Assembly: GCA_016719945.1 (NCBI GenBank) | Contig: JADJYE010000035.1 | Coordinates: forward strand, 186,001-250,000 | DNA: 64,000 nucleotides | Direction: 5' to 3' | Source: Polyangiaceae bacterium | GTDB lineage: Bacteria > Myxococcota_A > Polyangia > Polyangiales > Polyangiaceae | Part shown: one piece after another, positions 61,374 through 64,000 of the stretch | How positions within the stretch are numbered: the first letter of the stretch is position 1 | How the letters are laid out: every line of letters begins with the position of its first letter | Program-made: the position numbers and the translations under genes | The notes under the pieces: model-generated | Databases searched by the model: none | The model's input: only the letters and a program-made list of their open reading frames with translations | What the model was told of the DNA's origin: nothing

Positions 61374-62189
61374 CTAGCCGCGCTTGGGCTTCTTCTTGTT
61401 CTGCTTCTTGGCGCGGGCGTCGTCCGACTTCTGCTTCTTTGCAAAGTTGATGCAGGCGCGATCCGCGGAGGGGCACGCGATCCGAACGTGGAAGTGGTTG
61501 TCGTGGGGCAGCGCCTTGCGCGGCTGCATCAACACCTCCGCCGCGCGGTTGCGGACAGCGGGCGAGGCGCCCGCCCGAGCCGCTTGCGCGAGCAGGCGCG
61601 CCCGCAGGTGGTGCGCGACGAAGATCTGCAGCACGCGCGCCTTGGGATCCGTGAGCATGCTCTCGACCAGCACCCAGTTGCGGGCGTCGTCGAAGCGCGC
61701 GGACGGAAGCCCGACGACGTTGCCTGCCGCGTCGACGGTGGCGAAGCGCTTCGGAGAGAAGGGCTTGCCCCCGCGGGTGAAATAAAAGCCGAGGTCCGCG
61801 TCACGCCCGCTCTCGTGCGAGCGGTGCCCATCGACCTCGCCGCCGCCCTTGCGGGACAGGTCTCCCACGGTGAGCACCGAGCCGGGGTGCTTCTTCGCGA
61901 CCTGGGCCGCGCCGCGCTCGAGCATGTCGACGAGCGCGGGCATCCCGTAGGCGAGCGCGCCGACCAGGCGCAGATCCTTCGAGGTGCTGATGCGCTTGCC
62001 GCCGACCAGCGCACCCTCGGTCGGCGAGCCGACGCTCCGCGGCGCGGGGCCGGTCGCCTTCGCCGGCCTCGGCGTCTTTGCGGCGGACGCGGACTTCGTC
62101 GTCACCGACGACGTGCTCTTCTTCGCGTGCGCAGTCTCTGGCAGCAACGTCCAGAGGAGGAGCACGGGGACGGTCCAGGCCCACCGCAT
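61374..62189 (-). CDS. MepA-like penicillin-insensitive murein endopeptidase
   Basis: The 271-residue exported protein has a signal peptide ending in TAHA and a Lys/Ala/Ser linker. The zinc-peptidase domain (M74/LAS superfamily) shows SRKGGGEVDGHRSHESGRDADLGFYF with the metal His and Asp, and DNHFHVRIACP with the closing HxH. MepA-type enzymes cut D-Ala-meso-DAP cross-links in peptidoglycan. The C-terminal 40 residues are Lys-rich. ATG 62189 gives the signal peptide; a longer start at 62225 is possible but less suitable. Confidence 0.85.
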   Translation of the reverse strand: MRWAWTVPVLLLWTLLPETAHAKKSTSSVTTKSASAAKTPRPAKATGPAPRSVGSPTEGALVGGKRISTSKDLRLVGALAYGMPALVDMLERGAAQVAKKHPGSVLTVGDLSRKGGGEVDGHRSHESGRDADLGFYFTRGGKPFSPKRFATVDAAGNVVGLPSARFDDARNWVLVESMLTDPKARVLQIFVAHHLRARLLAQAARAGASPAVRNRAAEVLMQPRKALPHDNHFHVRIACPSADRACINFAKKQKSDDARAKKQNKKKPKRG

Positions 62190-62240
62190 GAGGAGGTGGT
62201 AGCAGCGGCGCGCGCCCTGGGCCAAGAAGCGGGGGCGCGC

Positions 62241-63581
<1,341 letters not shown>

Positions 63582-63605
63582 ACGCCGGGTCAGCGCCCCG
63601 CGCTG

Positions 63606-64000
63606 CTAGCGCCCTTGGGCGCTCTTGCCGCCGTGTGACGCCGGACCATACCCCGCGACCAGGCCCTCGAACATCGTCGCGCCGAGCTCGCGATAGCCCT
63701 TGATGGTCAGGTGGATCTGGTCCGGCTGGACCTTGCCGTCGGGCTCGAGCGACAGCCGTTCGAACGCCCCCTCGCCACCGAGGATCTCCCACGCGTCGAA
63801 CCAGAAGCACCCGTGGTCCTTCGCGGCCTTCATGAGCCCCTTGCGCATCGTGGTCACGCGGGCCTCCGCGTCGCCTCGATCGGTCGGTGATACCACGACG
63901 CAGTCCACGTCCGACAAAACGCTACGCACGCGCGCGAGGAGCTCGCCGACCTGCTTCTCGACCTTGCCGTAGGCAGGGTTGGCGTCGCCGGCCTCGTTGG
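63606..64000 (-). CDS. SGNH/GDSL-type hydrolase, C-terminal part (extends beyond window)
   Basis: This is the C-terminal ~130 residues of a secreted or periplasmic SGNH-fold hydrolase. The closing block PDQIHLTIKGYRELG contains the catalytic Asp-x-x-His of block V. The preceding segments (DVDCVVVSPTDRGD, FWFDAWEILGG) fit SGNH acyl-esterases. The frame continues through the end of the window, so catalytic blocks I-III lie outside. The substrate is unknown. Confidence 0.75.
   Translation of the reverse strand, partial: NEAGDANPAYGKVEKQVGELLARVRSVLSDVDCVVVSPTDRGDAEARVTTMRKGLMKAAKDHGCFWFDAWEILGGEGAFERLSLEPDGKVQPDQIHLTIKGYRELGATMFEGLVAGYGPASHGGKSAQGR

Overview
The window reads as a chromosomal piece of a GC-rich myxobacterium-like organism (Myxococcota, probably a Polyangiales or Sandaracinaceae relative). 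This is inferred from strong G/C preference at third codon positions, five complete or nearly complete Hanks-type Ser/Thr kinases plus a kinase remnant, lipoproteins with long Gly/Ala-rich or Ser/Ala-rich linkers after the lipobox, FGE-sulfatase-domain lipoproteins, a VgrG with satellite genes and DUF2169-pentapeptide proteins. No rRNA, tRNA, CRISPR array or replication origin was recognised.

Layout. 1-5.2 kb: secreted trypsin-like protease, cyclophilin lipoprotein, polytopic membrane protein, small lipoprotein and a hotdog thioesterase, all forward. 5.2-10.1 kb: an RND efflux pump (permease and adaptor, reverse) divergent from a TetR regulator, with two matching palindromes in the shared start region. 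10.2-15.9 kb: a type VI secretion island (VgrG, a 735-residue candidate effector, a partner protein). 15.9-19.5 kb: two lipoproteins and a DUF222-HNH nuclease. 19.6-29.9 kb: a kinase remnant, an acetate kinase-PduL fusion, and a kinase/permease/membrane-protein unit whose permease is split by an IS1380-family element that itself carries an ISKra4-family element. 29.9-34.5 kb: FGE-domain lipoprotein and a two-ATPase, two-permease ABC operon. 34.5-40.2 kb: kinase translationally coupled to a B12-binding radical SAM protein, an AsmA-like membrane protein and a DsbA-like protein. 40.2-43.5 kb: FkbM methyltransferase, glycerol-3-phosphate dehydrogenase and a membrane-anchored protein. 43.6-49.4 kb: ECF sigma factor overlapping a 1747-residue FecR-VIT-vWA-TPR protein. 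49.4-54.5 kb: two overlapping DUF2169-pentapeptide genes. 54.6-56.5 kb: CheR-CheB pair. 56.5-64 kb: a TPR protein with a pseudokinase-kinase, a DUF2452 protein, a murein endopeptidase, another kinase and a partial SGNH hydrolase.

Eight apparent single-base frameshifts interrupt otherwise well-conserved genes (RND adaptor, VgrG twice, FkbM, GlpD, IS1380 transposase three times). Several sit in short homopolymer runs, and each protein is restored by a one-base correction. Residual sequencing indels explain these better than independent gene death. The IS-split permease is different: it is a genuine disruption with target duplications.

The most interesting elements are the ECF/FecR-VIT-vWA-TPR pair, the AckA-PduL fusion, the VgrG-linked papain-like candidate effector, the tandem DUF2169-pentapeptide proteins, the pseudokinase-kinase, and the three-level nested insertion.
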